41,932 bases of DNA, taken from contig JAVBPH010000040.1 in assembly GCA_031549725.1 (NCBI GenBank), positions 1-41,932 of the forward strand. Direction: 5' to 3'. This document shows positions 1 through 6,843 of the stretch, piece by piece (within the stretch, counting starts at the first letter, position 1; each line of letters begins with the position of its first letter). A program made the position numbers and the translations under genes. Below the pieces are notes generated by a model, which was given only the letters and a program-made list of their open reading frames with translations, had not been told where the DNA came from and made no database searches. This DNA comes from UBA937 sp031549725 (lineage in GTDB: Bacteria > Spirochaetota > Spirochaetia > Treponematales > Breznakiellaceae).

Positions 1-2
1 AA

Positions 3-80
3 CAGTGGGCGCGTGTTGCGACCAGTTTAATCAGCGGTTCCCTGGGTACCTTCTATATGCAGCACGAAGGTCCGGGTTAG
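3..80 (+). CDS. 3' end of an unidentified protein (partial)
   Basis: The window opens inside an open frame that ends at a TAG at 78-80. The last 25 residues include the stretch WARVATSLISGSLGTFYMQH, and the codons are as GC-rich as in neighbouring genes, so this is probably the true C-terminus of a gene starting upstream. Too little is present to name the family. It could also be a chance open frame. Confidence 0.3.
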   Translation, partial: QWARVATSLISGSLGTFYMQHEGPG

Positions 81-325
81 TCAAATTGCCGTATGATAGT
101 ATCCTGCGAGGTCCTCCTCCACGGATGTGTTAGAAAAAGTATCAAATCATGCACAAGAATTATATCAAAGACGGTTATAAATATAGAGGGAAAACAATCT
201 TTTTCAAAGAAAAATTTTCAACCTCGTCATTTTAAATCTTAAATTTTCAAAAGAATAGACAGAAATTTTGGTCTTAAGTAACTATGGATTTATCGGAAAA
301 GAAATATTCCGGGAGGTCTTTATAT
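81..325. other. intergenic stretch, no gene seen
   Basis: There is no convincing reading frame on either strand. The stretch becomes AT-rich after about 120. An imperfect GC-rich hairpin around 99-125 could end the transcript of the partial gene before it. Nothing else is recognisable. Confidence 0.4.
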
Positions 326-355
326 AAAAAAGGGACAGCCCCGGCTGTCCCTTTT
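326..355 (-). terminator. rho-independent terminator of the RecA-like ATPase gene
   Basis: A 13-bp perfect stem (328-340 with 343-355) carries the core GGGACAGCC/GGCTGTCCC. On the minus strand it is followed by a run of T, directly after the stop codon at 358. The stem core matches the palindromes at 1236, 11754 and 31100, so a dispersed repeat may have been recruited as the terminator. Confidence 0.75.
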
Positions 356-357
356 CG

Positions 358-1056
358 TTATGCAATAAGCAGTGTTTTCGGGTCCAGCTTAAGCGCCATC
401 GCTTCAGGATTATAAACATCCCTATCCTTACTGGCGGTAAACGAAATATGATCCTGTTTAGGCTCAAGAATAATCACCACATCGATTATTTCCATGAAAT
501 CCTTAAGAACCAGGGGAATCCCCCGTTTATCGTACAGCTGGCTGTCACCTTTTACGGTGCAGCTATACCACACGGAAAGATCCAGTTCTTTTGCAAAGGC
601 TTTCATGATTTTAAGCTGATCAGGATTTGTCTTTGCAAAATCATAACCATCAATAATCAGCGCATCAGCCTTAAAACCACCGTCAACGATCATCGCCCTA
701 AGGCTTTTAAGGATCATTTCCGTAGAAATACCATCCTGGTTAAAGTTCATGAGTACCCGGTTCTTAACCAGCTCGCCCTTTATTTCCCGGGCATTATCAA
801 TGTTCTTTTTCTTGATAAATTCATCAAAAATATCTTCATACCATACCATTACATAGTTGGCGTCCTGGGTAAAAGAAATATGAATAACCTTTTTACTCTG
901 TAAAAGCTTATCCATAGCTATTTGTACTAATACAGATGTTTTTCCAATACCGCTTTGGGAGGCAATAACCCCAATTTCACCCGGTTTAAGGCCTCCCCTG
1001 AGGGATTTTTCAAAAACACGAACCGGGCTTCGCTGAATAAGATCTTCTTTAACCAT
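358..1056 (-). CDS. RecA/KaiC-like P-loop ATPase, function unknown
   Basis: This 232-residue protein has a single RecA-like ATPase core. A P-loop reads ASQSGIGKTS at residues 32-41, where Ser33 replaces the usual first glycine of GxxxxGKT. A Walker B-like strand reads ADALIIDGYD. The arrangement recalls the ATPase core of DnaB, RadA and KaiC proteins, but no helicase N-domain or zinc finger is present. The start is ATG with AAGGAG eight bases upstream. It is transcribed alone, with its own promoter (1155-1182) and terminator. The family fold is fairly sure; substrate and role cannot be read from the sequence. Confidence 0.8.
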   Translation of the reverse strand: MVKEDLIQRSPVRVFEKSLRGGLKPGEIGVIASQSGIGKTSVLVQIAMDKLLQSKKVIHISFTQDANYVMVWYEDIFDEFIKKKNIDNAREIKGELVKNRVLMNFNQDGISTEMILKSLRAMIVDGGFKADALIIDGYDFAKTNPDQLKIMKAFAKELDLSVWYSCTVKGDSQLYDKRGIPLVLKDFMEIIDVVIILEPKQDHISFTASKDRDVYNPEAMALKLDPKTLLIA

Positions 1057-1154
1057 GATTACTCCTTATTCTGGGCTGAGCAGCCGCATAGCATCACTTC
1101 ATCCAAAACACCCATTCCTGGGGGCTTTTCTTGCAGTATAACCGCTGCATATCA

Positions 1155-1182
1155 ATTATAACTTAAAAACAATACTTGTAAA
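1155..1182 (-). promoter_or_regulatory. sigma-70-type promoter of the ATPase gene
   Basis: On the minus strand a -35 box TTTACA (1177-1182) is separated by 16 bp from a perfect -10 box TATAAT (1155-1160). Transcription from here would give a leader of about 95 nt before the ATG at 1056. Confidence 0.55.
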
Positions 1183-1424
1183 TTAAAATATTCAAAAACC
1201 AGTCTTTATTCCGGATAAACCAATTTATACTGTTCGGGGGCAGCCCCTGATGTACCAGGGTGCTGTCCCCTTATTCCGCCAATTCCGGTGTTTAATGATT
1301 TATCCTTCAGCTGACCACAATACAACCTCCGGCGGATCAGGAAAATGATTTCCTTTGATCCCTGCCCCGGAGGCCTTAATGAACCTGCTTTCTTATAAAA
1401 CCGGATCAGTAACAGGGAAAAATA
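1183..1424. other. gene-free stretch with two inverted repeats
   Basis: No gene is visible. Positions 1236-1270 form a hairpin of the GGGGACAGC family (arms GGGGGCAGCCCCTG and CAGGGTGCTGTCCCC). Positions 1326-1374 form a second, longer imperfect hairpin (outer CTCCGG/CCGGAG, inner GATCAGGAAA/TTTCCTTTGATC). The second lies about 50 bp past the EF-G stop and may end that transcript, although no strong T-run follows. Confidence 0.5.
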
Positions 1425-3515
1425 TTATCTGCCCTGTTCCTTTGCCCGTTTTTCCTTATAGTCCTTGATCAGGGCGTCGGAAATACTGACAGGCACTTTG
1501 CCGTATTTTTCAAATTCCATGGTAAACTCCGCCTTACCCTGGGTAAGGGAACGGAGGACCGTAGAATAACCAAACATTTCACTTAAGGGTACTTCCGCTT
1601 CAACCCTGGAGAAAATACCATCTTCGGTGGAAGATAAAATAACCCCCCGGCGCTGATTAACAGAAGCAAAGATATTTCCCTGGAATTCGGAAGGTCCTTC
1701 AACGGAAACCTTCATTATAGGTTCAAGAATACAGGGCTTTGCCTTATCATAGGCTTCCCGGAAGGCGCCAAGGGCTGCCATCTGGAATGCAATATCCGAC
1801 GAGTCCACCGCATGGTACTGGCCGTCATTGATAACACATCTGATGTTGACAATGGGGAACCCGATCAGGCTTCCGCGCTTTTTAGCTTCCTTAAATCCCT
1901 TATCACAGGAAGGAATGTATTCATTGGGAATAACACCCCCCTTGATATTGTCCACAAATTCGTATTCGGCTTCGATGGGTTCCATGTAACCCGCCACCCG
2001 GCCGTACTGACCGGAACCACCGGTCTGTTTTTTATGGGTATAATTGAATTCTGCCCGCTGGGTAATAGCTTCCCGGTAGGCAACCTGGGGCATCCCGGTA
2101 TCAACTTCGCACTTATATTCCCGGCGCATCCGTTCAATGTACACTTCCAGGTGGAGTTCCCCCATCCCTTTGATGATAGTCTGGTTTGATTCCGGATCCA
2201 CATAGGTCTGGAACGTGGGATCTTCCTTGGTAAACCGGTTAAGGGCTTTGGCCATCTGATCCGCGGATTTTTTATCCTTCGGGGTGATAGCCAAGCTGAT
2301 TACCGGCTCCGGTACAAACATGGAGGTCATGGCATAGTTTACTCCGCCGCCGCAGAATGTATCCCCCGAGGCGCAGTCAATACCAAAAAGGGCCACTATA
2401 TCACCGGGCACACCTTCATTGATATCTTCCATATTATTCGAGTGCATCCGGACAAGCCGTCCAACCTTGAATTTCTTCCTTGACCGGGTGTTGTAAAGTT
2501 CATCACCCTTCTTTAATGATCCCTGATAAATCCGGACATAGGTAAGCTGGCCATACTGGCCGTCTTCAAGTTTAAAGCCCAGGGCAACGGTGGGTTTCTT
2601 TTCATCGGGAAACAGTTCTACCTGTTCTTCATTTTTATCCAGATCCAGGGCATAATTCTTTACTTCCGACGGGTCAGGCAGATAATTCATAACACCGTCC
2701 AAGAGGGATTGAATACCCTTGTTCTTATAGGCGGATCCCATCATCACCGGAACAAGCTGTTCCGACAGGGTCCCCTTCCTGATAGCGGCATGGATAATTT
2801 CCTCGGGGATTGCTTCTCCGCCAAGGTAGAGCTCCGCCAGCTCGTCCGAGAACATGGAAACCGCATCCAGCAGTTCTTCCCGGTATTTTTCGGCATCAGC
2901 CTTTAGATGTCCTGGAATTTCCGCATAACGCATCTGGGTTCCCTGATCGCCGTCAAAATATACGGCCTTCATGGTAACCAGGTCCACCACACCTTCAAGC
3001 TTATCTTCCAATCCGATAGGAATCTGGATAAGCATTGCATTAAGATCCAGTTTTTCCCGGAGCTGCATCCTGACCTTAAAGGGATTTGCCCCGGTACGGT
3101 CGCATTTATTAATAAAAGCTATCCGGGGAACGTGATAACGCTTCAGCTGCCGGTCAACGGTAATTGACTGGGACTGGACACCACCAACAGAACAGAGCAC
3201 CAGGACCGCCCCGTCCAGAACCCGGAGGGACCGTTCCACTTCCACGGTAAAGTCCACGTGCCCGGGTGTATCGATAAGATTTATTGTCAAATCCTTCCAG
3301 TTAACCTGGGTTGCCGCGGACTGAATAGTAATACCCCGTTCACGTTCCAGTTCCATATTATCCATGGTTGCACCAACACCGTCCTTTCCGCGGACCTCAT
3401 GGATAGCATGTATTTTGTTACTATAAAACAAAATACGTTCAGAAAGGGTTGTCTTGCCTGAGTCGATATGCGCACTGATTCCGATATTGCGCATGTTCTT
3501 AATATCAAAGCCCAT
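1425..3515 (-). CDS. fusA: elongation factor G, spirochaete/mitochondrial type
   Basis: EF-G is the GTPase that moves tRNA and mRNA through the ribosome after each peptide bond. The 696-residue protein is full length. Its G motifs are AHIDSGKT (residues 15-22), RGITI (60-64), DTPGHVD (82-88) and NKCD (136-139), followed by domains II to V. Serine in AHIDSGKT, where most bacterial EF-Gs have alanine, is typical of the spdEFG1/mitochondrial EF-G1 group, which acts in translocation. The start is ATG with a GAGAGG-type ribosome site. The gene stands alone, outside a str operon. That it is the main translocase rather than a recycling paralogue is inferred from this motif. Confidence 0.95.
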   Translation of the reverse strand: MGFDIKNMRNIGISAHIDSGKTTLSERILFYSNKIHAIHEVRGKDGVGATMDNMELERERGITIQSAATQVNWKDLTINLIDTPGHVDFTVEVERSLRVLDGAVLVLCSVGGVQSQSITVDRQLKRYHVPRIAFINKCDRTGANPFKVRMQLREKLDLNAMLIQIPIGLEDKLEGVVDLVTMKAVYFDGDQGTQMRYAEIPGHLKADAEKYREELLDAVSMFSDELAELYLGGEAIPEEIIHAAIRKGTLSEQLVPVMMGSAYKNKGIQSLLDGVMNYLPDPSEVKNYALDLDKNEEQVELFPDEKKPTVALGFKLEDGQYGQLTYVRIYQGSLKKGDELYNTRSRKKFKVGRLVRMHSNNMEDINEGVPGDIVALFGIDCASGDTFCGGGVNYAMTSMFVPEPVISLAITPKDKKSADQMAKALNRFTKEDPTFQTYVDPESNQTIIKGMGELHLEVYIERMRREYKCEVDTGMPQVAYREAITQRAEFNYTHKKQTGGSGQYGRVAGYMEPIEAEYEFVDNIKGGVIPNEYIPSCDKGFKEAKKRGSLIGFPIVNIRCVINDGQYHAVDSSDIAFQMAALGAFREAYDKAKPCILEPIMKVSVEGPSEFQGNIFASVNQRRGVILSSTEDGIFSRVEAEVPLSEMFGYSTVLRSLTQGKAEFTMEFEKYGKVPVSISDALIKDYKEKRAKEQGR

Positions 3516-3907
3516 CTTGTCTTATACCTCTCGTCTAAAGATTAGGAACCCGTATTGGACCTTTCCAGGGGTTCCCTATATCATGGCTTCACTTTACTGA
3601 TAAATTGAAAGCAACCATAAAAATCAACTCTGTATCTATTTTTTTCCTGACCAGCATTGAGGTGAGGTCGTTCTATTATTACGCTGAATAACGAAAGAAA
3701 GGATAATAGATACCTTCAATTGTAACAATATAGTAATAATTGCGACAAATTTCAATAGGGACAGTCACAACCAAATAAATAAGGATACAAAACCATCAAA
3801 GCCTCTAATCCCTGAATACTTCGATAGAATATGAAAGGAGAAGCTCTTTTTTATAATTAAATGAACGTATGGAATTCGGCAATAACCTCTCTTTAAATTA
3901 CCTGCCG
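3516..3907. other. EF-G leader and gene-free stretch
   Basis: No gene is seen. The EF-G leader contains a nested hairpin at 3545-3575 (outer GGAACCC/GGGTTCC, inner TGGA/TCCA), about 30 nt upstream of the EF-G start. Further out, GTATCTATT at 3632-3640 and AATAGATAC at 3705-3713 form a 9-bp inverted repeat. The rest is AT-rich without recognisable signals. Confidence 0.4.
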
Positions 3908-4291
3908 TTATTTTTCGCCGTTATCGTCATCTTTGTCATTATCACTACTGCTGTCTTTATCCGGGTCATCATTAAGATACCGCGCCTTAAAATCATTCAC
4001 CGATTTAATAATGATCGATGACAGGTCATCCACATATGTTGAAAGAACCCTATTATCACTTTCTTCCAGATCTTTATCGGGAAGGAAAAATTCAAAGGGG
4101 TTTGCTTTCAAAGCACCGCAGAGCCGGGCGATGGTATCCGGGGAAATCCATTTTTTACAATTTTCAATATCATTGATAAAAGTGTGGGTAAGTCCGGTCA
4201 AATTAGCCAGGGCCAGCTGCGAGATATCCTGTTTATCCCGGATCCTTTTCAAATTTTTACTGAATAATTTTCGGACTTCCATTTCAGTCAT
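3908..4291 (-). CDS. XRE-family transcriptional regulator (paralogue 1)
   Basis: This short DNA-binding protein has one helix-turn-helix domain at roughly residues 5-65 (LKRIRDKQDISQLALANLTG, then HTFINDIENCKKW). A C-terminal acidic tail is rich in Asp, Ser and Lys. The ATG at 4291 is chosen because AGGTG lies six bases upstream; a GTG nine bases earlier is an alternative. It resembles the protein at 11130-11477 over nearly its whole length (LSTYVDDLSS against LSTYIDDFSE), so the two are paralogues. Palindromes just upstream (4362-4411) are candidate binding sites. Its targets are unknown. Confidence 0.85.
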   Translation of the reverse strand: MTEMEVRKLFSKNLKRIRDKQDISQLALANLTGLTHTFINDIENCKKWISPDTIARLCGALKANPFEFFLPDKDLEESDNRVLSTYVDDLSSIIIKSVNDFKARYLNDDPDKDSSSDNDKDDDNGEK

Positions 4292-4361
4292 TGAATTCAC
4301 CTACTGATATGTATTTTCAGTAGAAATAACATTATTCACAAACGCCTGTCGGATATAAAAA

Positions 4362-4411
4362 ATCAGCCAATAGCTGATATGAGTTTTGTCTCATTTTTAA
4401 GGTATAATGAG
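4362..4411. promoter_or_regulatory. palindrome cluster upstream of the XRE gene, candidate operator
   Basis: ATCAGC (4362-4367) pairs with GCTGAT (4373-4378). ATGAG (4379-4383) pairs with CTCAT (4390-4394), and another ATGAG follows at 4407. The block lies 70-120 bp upstream of the XRE start. A related string, TAGCTATTTGAG, lies at 11086-11097 before the paralogous regulator. Use as an operator is inference. Confidence 0.35.
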
Positions 4412-4606
4412 AAAAAGGATACACATATTTTCTCAGGCGGTTAATAAAAGAAAAATTTATTTTTAATGTTATTCTTGCATTACCCTAATTTTCGGAGAAT
4501 CGACTTTGTTTGTCAATGATTACAGCTTTGAAGAATATTTTATAGAACATGGATATGCCAAGCAAAAATCCCGTACTGGCTAACTGTTCTGCCCTGATTA
4601 CAGTTA
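4412..4606. other. AT-rich gene-free stretch before tRNA-Val
   Basis: No convincing gene. A 25-codon frame from TTG at 4506 has a GGAG ribosome-site-like string but resembles nothing known. It may be a remnant of a gene. Confidence 0.35.
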
Positions 4607-4635
4607 TTGACATGATTAAAAACCGATAGTAGTAT
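4607..4635 (+). promoter_or_regulatory. promoter of tRNA-Val
   Basis: TTGACA (4607-4612), a 17-bp spacer and TAGTAT (4630-4635) lie 31 bp before the mature tRNA. A 15-bp palindrome, GTACATT-A-AATGTAC (4644-4658), sits in the short 5' leader. Confidence 0.65.
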
Positions 4636-4665
4636 TTTCAAACCGTACATTAAATGTACAATTCC

Positions 4666-4737
4666 GGATGATTAACTCAGTGGGAGAGTGCTACCTTCAC
4701 ACGGTAGAAGTCACAAGTTCAAATCTTGTATCATCCA
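4666..4737 (+). tRNA. tRNA-Val (anticodon CAC)
   Basis: A complete cloverleaf can be drawn. The acceptor is GGATGAT/ATCATCC, and the D stem is ACTC/GAGT with GG in the loop. The anticodon stem is CTACC/GGTAG with loop TTCACAC, giving anticodon CAC at 4698-4700. The T stem is ACAAG/CTTGT with loop TTCAAAT, and the discriminator base is A. CCA is not encoded. The 3' half is duplicated at 6636, which marks this gene as an integration site. Confidence 0.93.
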
Positions 4738-4740
4738 ACG
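4693..4740 (+). repeat. left attachment-like repeat (48 bp) in tRNA-Val
   Basis: The 48 bases from the anticodon stem to three bases past the tRNA end recur exactly at 6636-6683 in the same orientation. This is the classic trace of site-specific integration into a tRNA gene: the insert rebuilds the tRNA at one end and leaves a partial copy at the other. Confidence 0.85.
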
Positions 4741-4741
4741 T

Positions 4742-5077
4742 TTTAAGTCTTTAGATTTAGTAGAAAATCAACTTATATTAAAATTTAATAATGGAAAATA
4801 TGAAAGATCGTTTAATGATGTCCCACTAGACAAAGGTACATATAGTACTAATGAAGGCGAAATAATGATGGTAATAACACATCTTTCCATTGGTGGGAAA
4901 TGGTATACAAAAGATGAGTATATAGAGTCATACAACAACTTAATCAACCCTTGGATTTTGAATCCGTAGAACAAAAATTTGCAGCACAAACATTAAATTA
5001 TTCCAGAATTCATAATTCACTTACATTTACAAATGAAAATGGGATATCAAGGCCTTGGATTAGAAAATTATTGTAGT
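4742..5077 (+). pseudogene. decayed AT-rich coding remnant
   Basis: An open frame follows the tRNA end and encodes a plausible protein segment (FNDVPLDKGTYSTNEGEIMM, then GGKWYTKDEYIESYNN) up to a TAG at 4967. From about 4915 another frame carries on with NQPLDFESVEQKF to a TAG near 5077. A single frameshift around 4930-4945 would join them. There is no start codon of its own in a sensible place, so the 5' end seems lost at the integration junction. The family is not recognised. Codon use is far more AT-rich than in flanking core genes. Confidence 0.4.
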
Positions 5078-5216
5078 ACTCTTATTTGAAAAACTATAAA
5101 AAAAAATCCTACCGTGCTTAAAAAAACGAACATGTCCCGATAATTGCGTAAGAGACTGATTCCTAGTACCGTAATAATTTATCTTTGAACCGCCCTGGAA
5201 GAGCTCCCGGGCTTCA
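5078..5216. other. gap within the island
   Basis: No gene is called. On the minus strand an open stretch of about 55 codons continues past the antitoxin stop in another frame; it may be a remnant. Confidence 0.3.
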
Positions 5217-5516
5217 TCACCGTTCAGCAGTATTATGAGTAGGCTTTAGGCTGAACCCTAAAGATGCCATAACCTTGATAACTGTTTCAAACGAAGGGTT
5301 ACCACCTTGAGAGAAGGCCTTGTAGAGGCTTTCCCTGCCCCGGTCTGCTTCTTCGGCAACCTTTGTCATTCCTCGGGCACGGGCGACATCACCAATCGCT
5401 GAAATGATAAGATCAGGGTCATTGGTCTCAAAAATATCATCCAGGTATGCGGTTATTTCTTCTTCGGTCTCAAGATACTCCGCCGGGTCCCATACCGTTG
5501 TTTTAACAGGTTTCAT
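5217..5516 (-). CDS. addiction module antidote, HI1420 family
   Basis: This is the antitoxin of a type II pair: a small DNA-binding protein that should bind and silence the toxin encoded just upstream and repress the operon. The 99 residues match the family's usual length. An N-terminal segment (WDPAEYLETEEEITAYLDD) is followed by a helix-turn-helix region (DVARARGMTKVAEEADRGRE, then SLYKAFSQGGNPSFETVIKV). The ATG follows the toxin stop by one base (TAATATG), with GGAGG inside the toxin's end, so translation is coupled. The toxin-first gene order is typical of this family. Confidence 0.85.
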   Translation of the reverse strand: MKPVKTTVWDPAEYLETEEEITAYLDDIFETNDPDLIISAIGDVARARGMTKVAEEADRGRESLYKAFSQGGNPSFETVIKVMASLGFSLKPTHNTAER

Positions 5517-5517
5517 A

Positions 5518-5814
5518 TTATACCTCCAGATTAGCCGCTATGGATTTGGCTGTTTCTATGTCCTTCCGCTGGGTTGCCTTATCACCACCGCAGAGCAGAA
5601 TGATAAGTTCACTCCCCCGCTGCATAAAGTAGACCCTAAAGCCGGGACCATAATTAATACGCAATTCAGAAATACCATTTCCCACCGGCTTTACGTCACC
5701 ATAATTACCGCCGGAAAGCCGCTTAATTCGGGCGTTTATAATAGCCCTTGTGGCCCGCTCCTTCAGACTTTGCATCCATGCTTTGAAGTTTTCTGTTTCA
5801 CGTACCACTATCAT
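5518..5814 (-). CDS. addiction module killer protein, HI1419 family (RelE/HigB-like)
   Basis: The predicted toxin is a RelE-superfamily fold of the phage Gp49-like or HI1419 type, expected to cut mRNA at the ribosome. It has 98 residues, beginning MIVVRETENFKAWMQSL, with the C-terminal core RINYGPGFRVYFMQRG. The ATG at 5814 is chosen because the longer frame would begin with a TTG that lies inside the -35 box of the promoter. The inferred transcription start falls almost at this ATG, so the message may be leaderless. It overlaps the ribosome site of the antitoxin gene. mRNA cleavage is family knowledge, not shown here. Confidence 0.82.
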   Translation of the reverse strand: MIVVRETENFKAWMQSLKERATRAIINARIKRLSGGNYGDVKPVGNGISELRINYGPGFRVYFMQRGSELIILLCGGDKATQRKDIETAKSIAANLEV

Positions 5815-5821
5815 AACAAAC

Positions 5822-5850
5822 AATGTATCCTGGAGGATACAGTCTGTCAA
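5822..5850 (-). promoter_or_regulatory. toxin-antitoxin promoter with internal operator
   Basis: On the minus strand TTGACA (5845-5850) is spaced 17 bp from TACATT (5822-5827). Overlapping the spacer and -10 box is a perfect palindrome, TGTATCC-N4-GGATACA (5824-5841). That is where the antidote would bind to block RNA polymerase. Confidence 0.7.
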
Positions 5851-5892
5851 GTATTTATGTAGAAAAAACAGGAAGATGTCATGAAGTTTCCC

Positions 5893-5930
5893 TTATATCA
5901 TATACAACATATATATTGTATATGATATAA
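5893..5930. promoter_or_regulatory. 38-bp palindrome over the HicB-like promoter, candidate operator
   Basis: Perfect 15-bp arms (5893-5907, TTATATCATATACAA; 5916-5930) are separated by 8 bp. The right arm overlaps a TATAAT box (5926-5931), and a weak -35 candidate, TACAAC, lies 17 bp upstream inside the left arm. The site sits between the divergent toxin-antitoxin promoter and the HicB-like gene, so either antitoxin could use it. Autoregulation by the HicB-like protein is the simplest reading. Confidence 0.6.
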
Positions 5931-6001
5931 TATTGTTCCATGGGATTTGCGGCAAAAGAATTCTTAAAGAAGCTGAGATTGAAGAATGATAGAGGTAATG
6001 T

Positions 6002-6406
6002 ATGGTTTATAACTGCAAAATAGAAAAAGAGGATAGGATGTATATCATCCAGTTTCCTGATATGCCTAATATTCAGACCTACGGGGAAACGGAGGAAGAA
6101 GCTCTGGCAATGGCTAAGGAGGCGCTGGATGCCGCCCTGGAAGCGGATATATCCCAGGGGCTTACTGTTCCGCCTCCGGCGTATACCAAGGGCCACCCGG
6201 TAACGGTGGCAAGTAATATTGTGGTGGCTATGCAGCTCCGGGAACTCCGGGGGAACCAGAGTCAAACGGAAATCGCAAAGAAGCTGGGCCTTTCCTATCA
6301 GGCATACCAGCGGCTTGAGAACCCCAGAAAGTCTAACCCGACCGTGAAAACCCTTGAACGGATAGCCAATGTTTTTGACCGGGAATTAACCGTACAGATA
6401 CGGTAA
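6002..6406 (+). CDS. hicB: HicB-like antitoxin with C-terminal helix-turn-helix
   Basis: The 134-residue protein has an N-terminal HicB fold (YIIQFPDMPNIQTYGETEEE, then ALAMAKEALDAALE; residues about 10-60). A C-terminal XRE-type DNA-binding domain follows (SQTEIAKKLGLSYQAYQRLE). HicB proteins neutralise the mRNA interferase HicA and repress their own operon. The ATG at 6002 has AGAGG six bases upstream. No recognisable HicA lies upstream or downstream: the 27-codon frame from ATG at 5940 lacks the HicA glycine-serine-histidine core. It is therefore an orphan antitoxin, an anti-addiction gene, or partner to a toxin elsewhere. Confidence 0.82.
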   Translation: MVYNCKIEKEDRMYIIQFPDMPNIQTYGETEEEALAMAKEALDAALEADISQGLTVPPPAYTKGHPVTVASNIVVAMQLRELRGNQSQTEIAKKLGLSYQAYQRLENPRKSNPTVKTLERIANVFDRELTVQIR

Positions 6407-6474
6407 TTAGTGGCACCCTTCGGATTACCGTAAACCCTGTAGACCGGAGGTATATCCTTGTTTTCGAGTGATAC

Positions 6475-6515
6475 TAAAAGTGATATTTTTCCCCTAAAAA
6501 GTGTCACTTTTGGGT
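6475..6515 (+). terminator. probable terminator after the HicB-like gene
   Basis: AAAAGTGA and TCACTTTT form an 8-bp inverted repeat about 75 bp past the stop. A short T-rich string follows. Confidence 0.4.
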
Positions 6516-6635
6516 TTTACATCATGCTACACTGTGAAACATCATTAGACGGAATAGCAAACATAAGTCTTGATATAAAAAGGAATTAGGTCTATAAATG
6601 ATACAGCGTGTTACTTCATGATACACATATAGAGG
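6516..6635. other. gene-free distal end of the island
   Basis: AT-rich DNA without a reading frame leads up to the right attachment-like repeat. Confidence 0.4.
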
Positions 6636-6683
6636 ACCTTCACACGGTAGAAGTCACAAGTTCAAATCTTGTATCATCCAACG
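6636..6683 (+). repeat. right attachment-like repeat (48 bp), tRNA-Val 3' fragment
   Basis: This is an exact copy of 4693-4740. It contains the anticodon loop, T arm and 3' acceptor strand of tRNA-Val, but no 5' half precedes it, so it is not a working tRNA gene. Similarity trails off just after the repeat (TAAGT in both). Confidence 0.85.
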
Positions 6684-6807
6684 CTGTAAGTTATTATTAG
6701 CAGCTATCAAACTTATCAAAAAACAAATGTCATTCTTTTACAGAAGAACATATACCAAACAGTATATTAACCCATATCAGAAAATACCCGGATACAAGGA
6801 CAATGCT

Positions 6808-6834
6808 ATCCTGGGGAGTTTTACTCCCCAGGGA
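6808..6834 (-). terminator. hairpin after the lamin-tail lipoprotein gene
   Basis: A 10-bp perfect stem (CCTGGGGAGT/ACTCCCCAGG) lies 10 bp past the stop of the minus-strand lipoprotein gene. The T-run is weak, so it may be an RNA end-stabilising structure instead of a strong terminator. Confidence 0.5.
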
Positions 6835-6843
6835 AAATCTTTC

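Larger units (their letters stand above)
4741..6635. mobile_element. small integrated element at tRNA-Val (toxin-antitoxin island)
   Basis: About 1.9 kb lies between two identical 48-bp tRNA-derived repeats. It carries a decayed AT-rich reading frame, a HI1419/HI1420-type toxin-antitoxin pair on the minus strand and a HicB-like antitoxin on the plus strand. No integrase, excisionase or replication gene is present, so it is either a remnant of a larger island or a satellite moved by an integrase encoded elsewhere. Gene content shifts from housekeeping to addiction modules exactly within these borders. Confidence 0.7.

Noticed and set aside
4506..4583. 25-codon frame with GGAG upstream of tRNA-Val
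   Set aside because: It is too short, resembles nothing and starts with TTG. It is kept only as a possible remnant.
5940..6023. 27-codon frame before the HicB-like gene as a possible HicA toxin
   Set aside because: It is half the HicA length, lacks the Gly-Ser-His core and has no ribosome site. It overlaps the HicB-like start.
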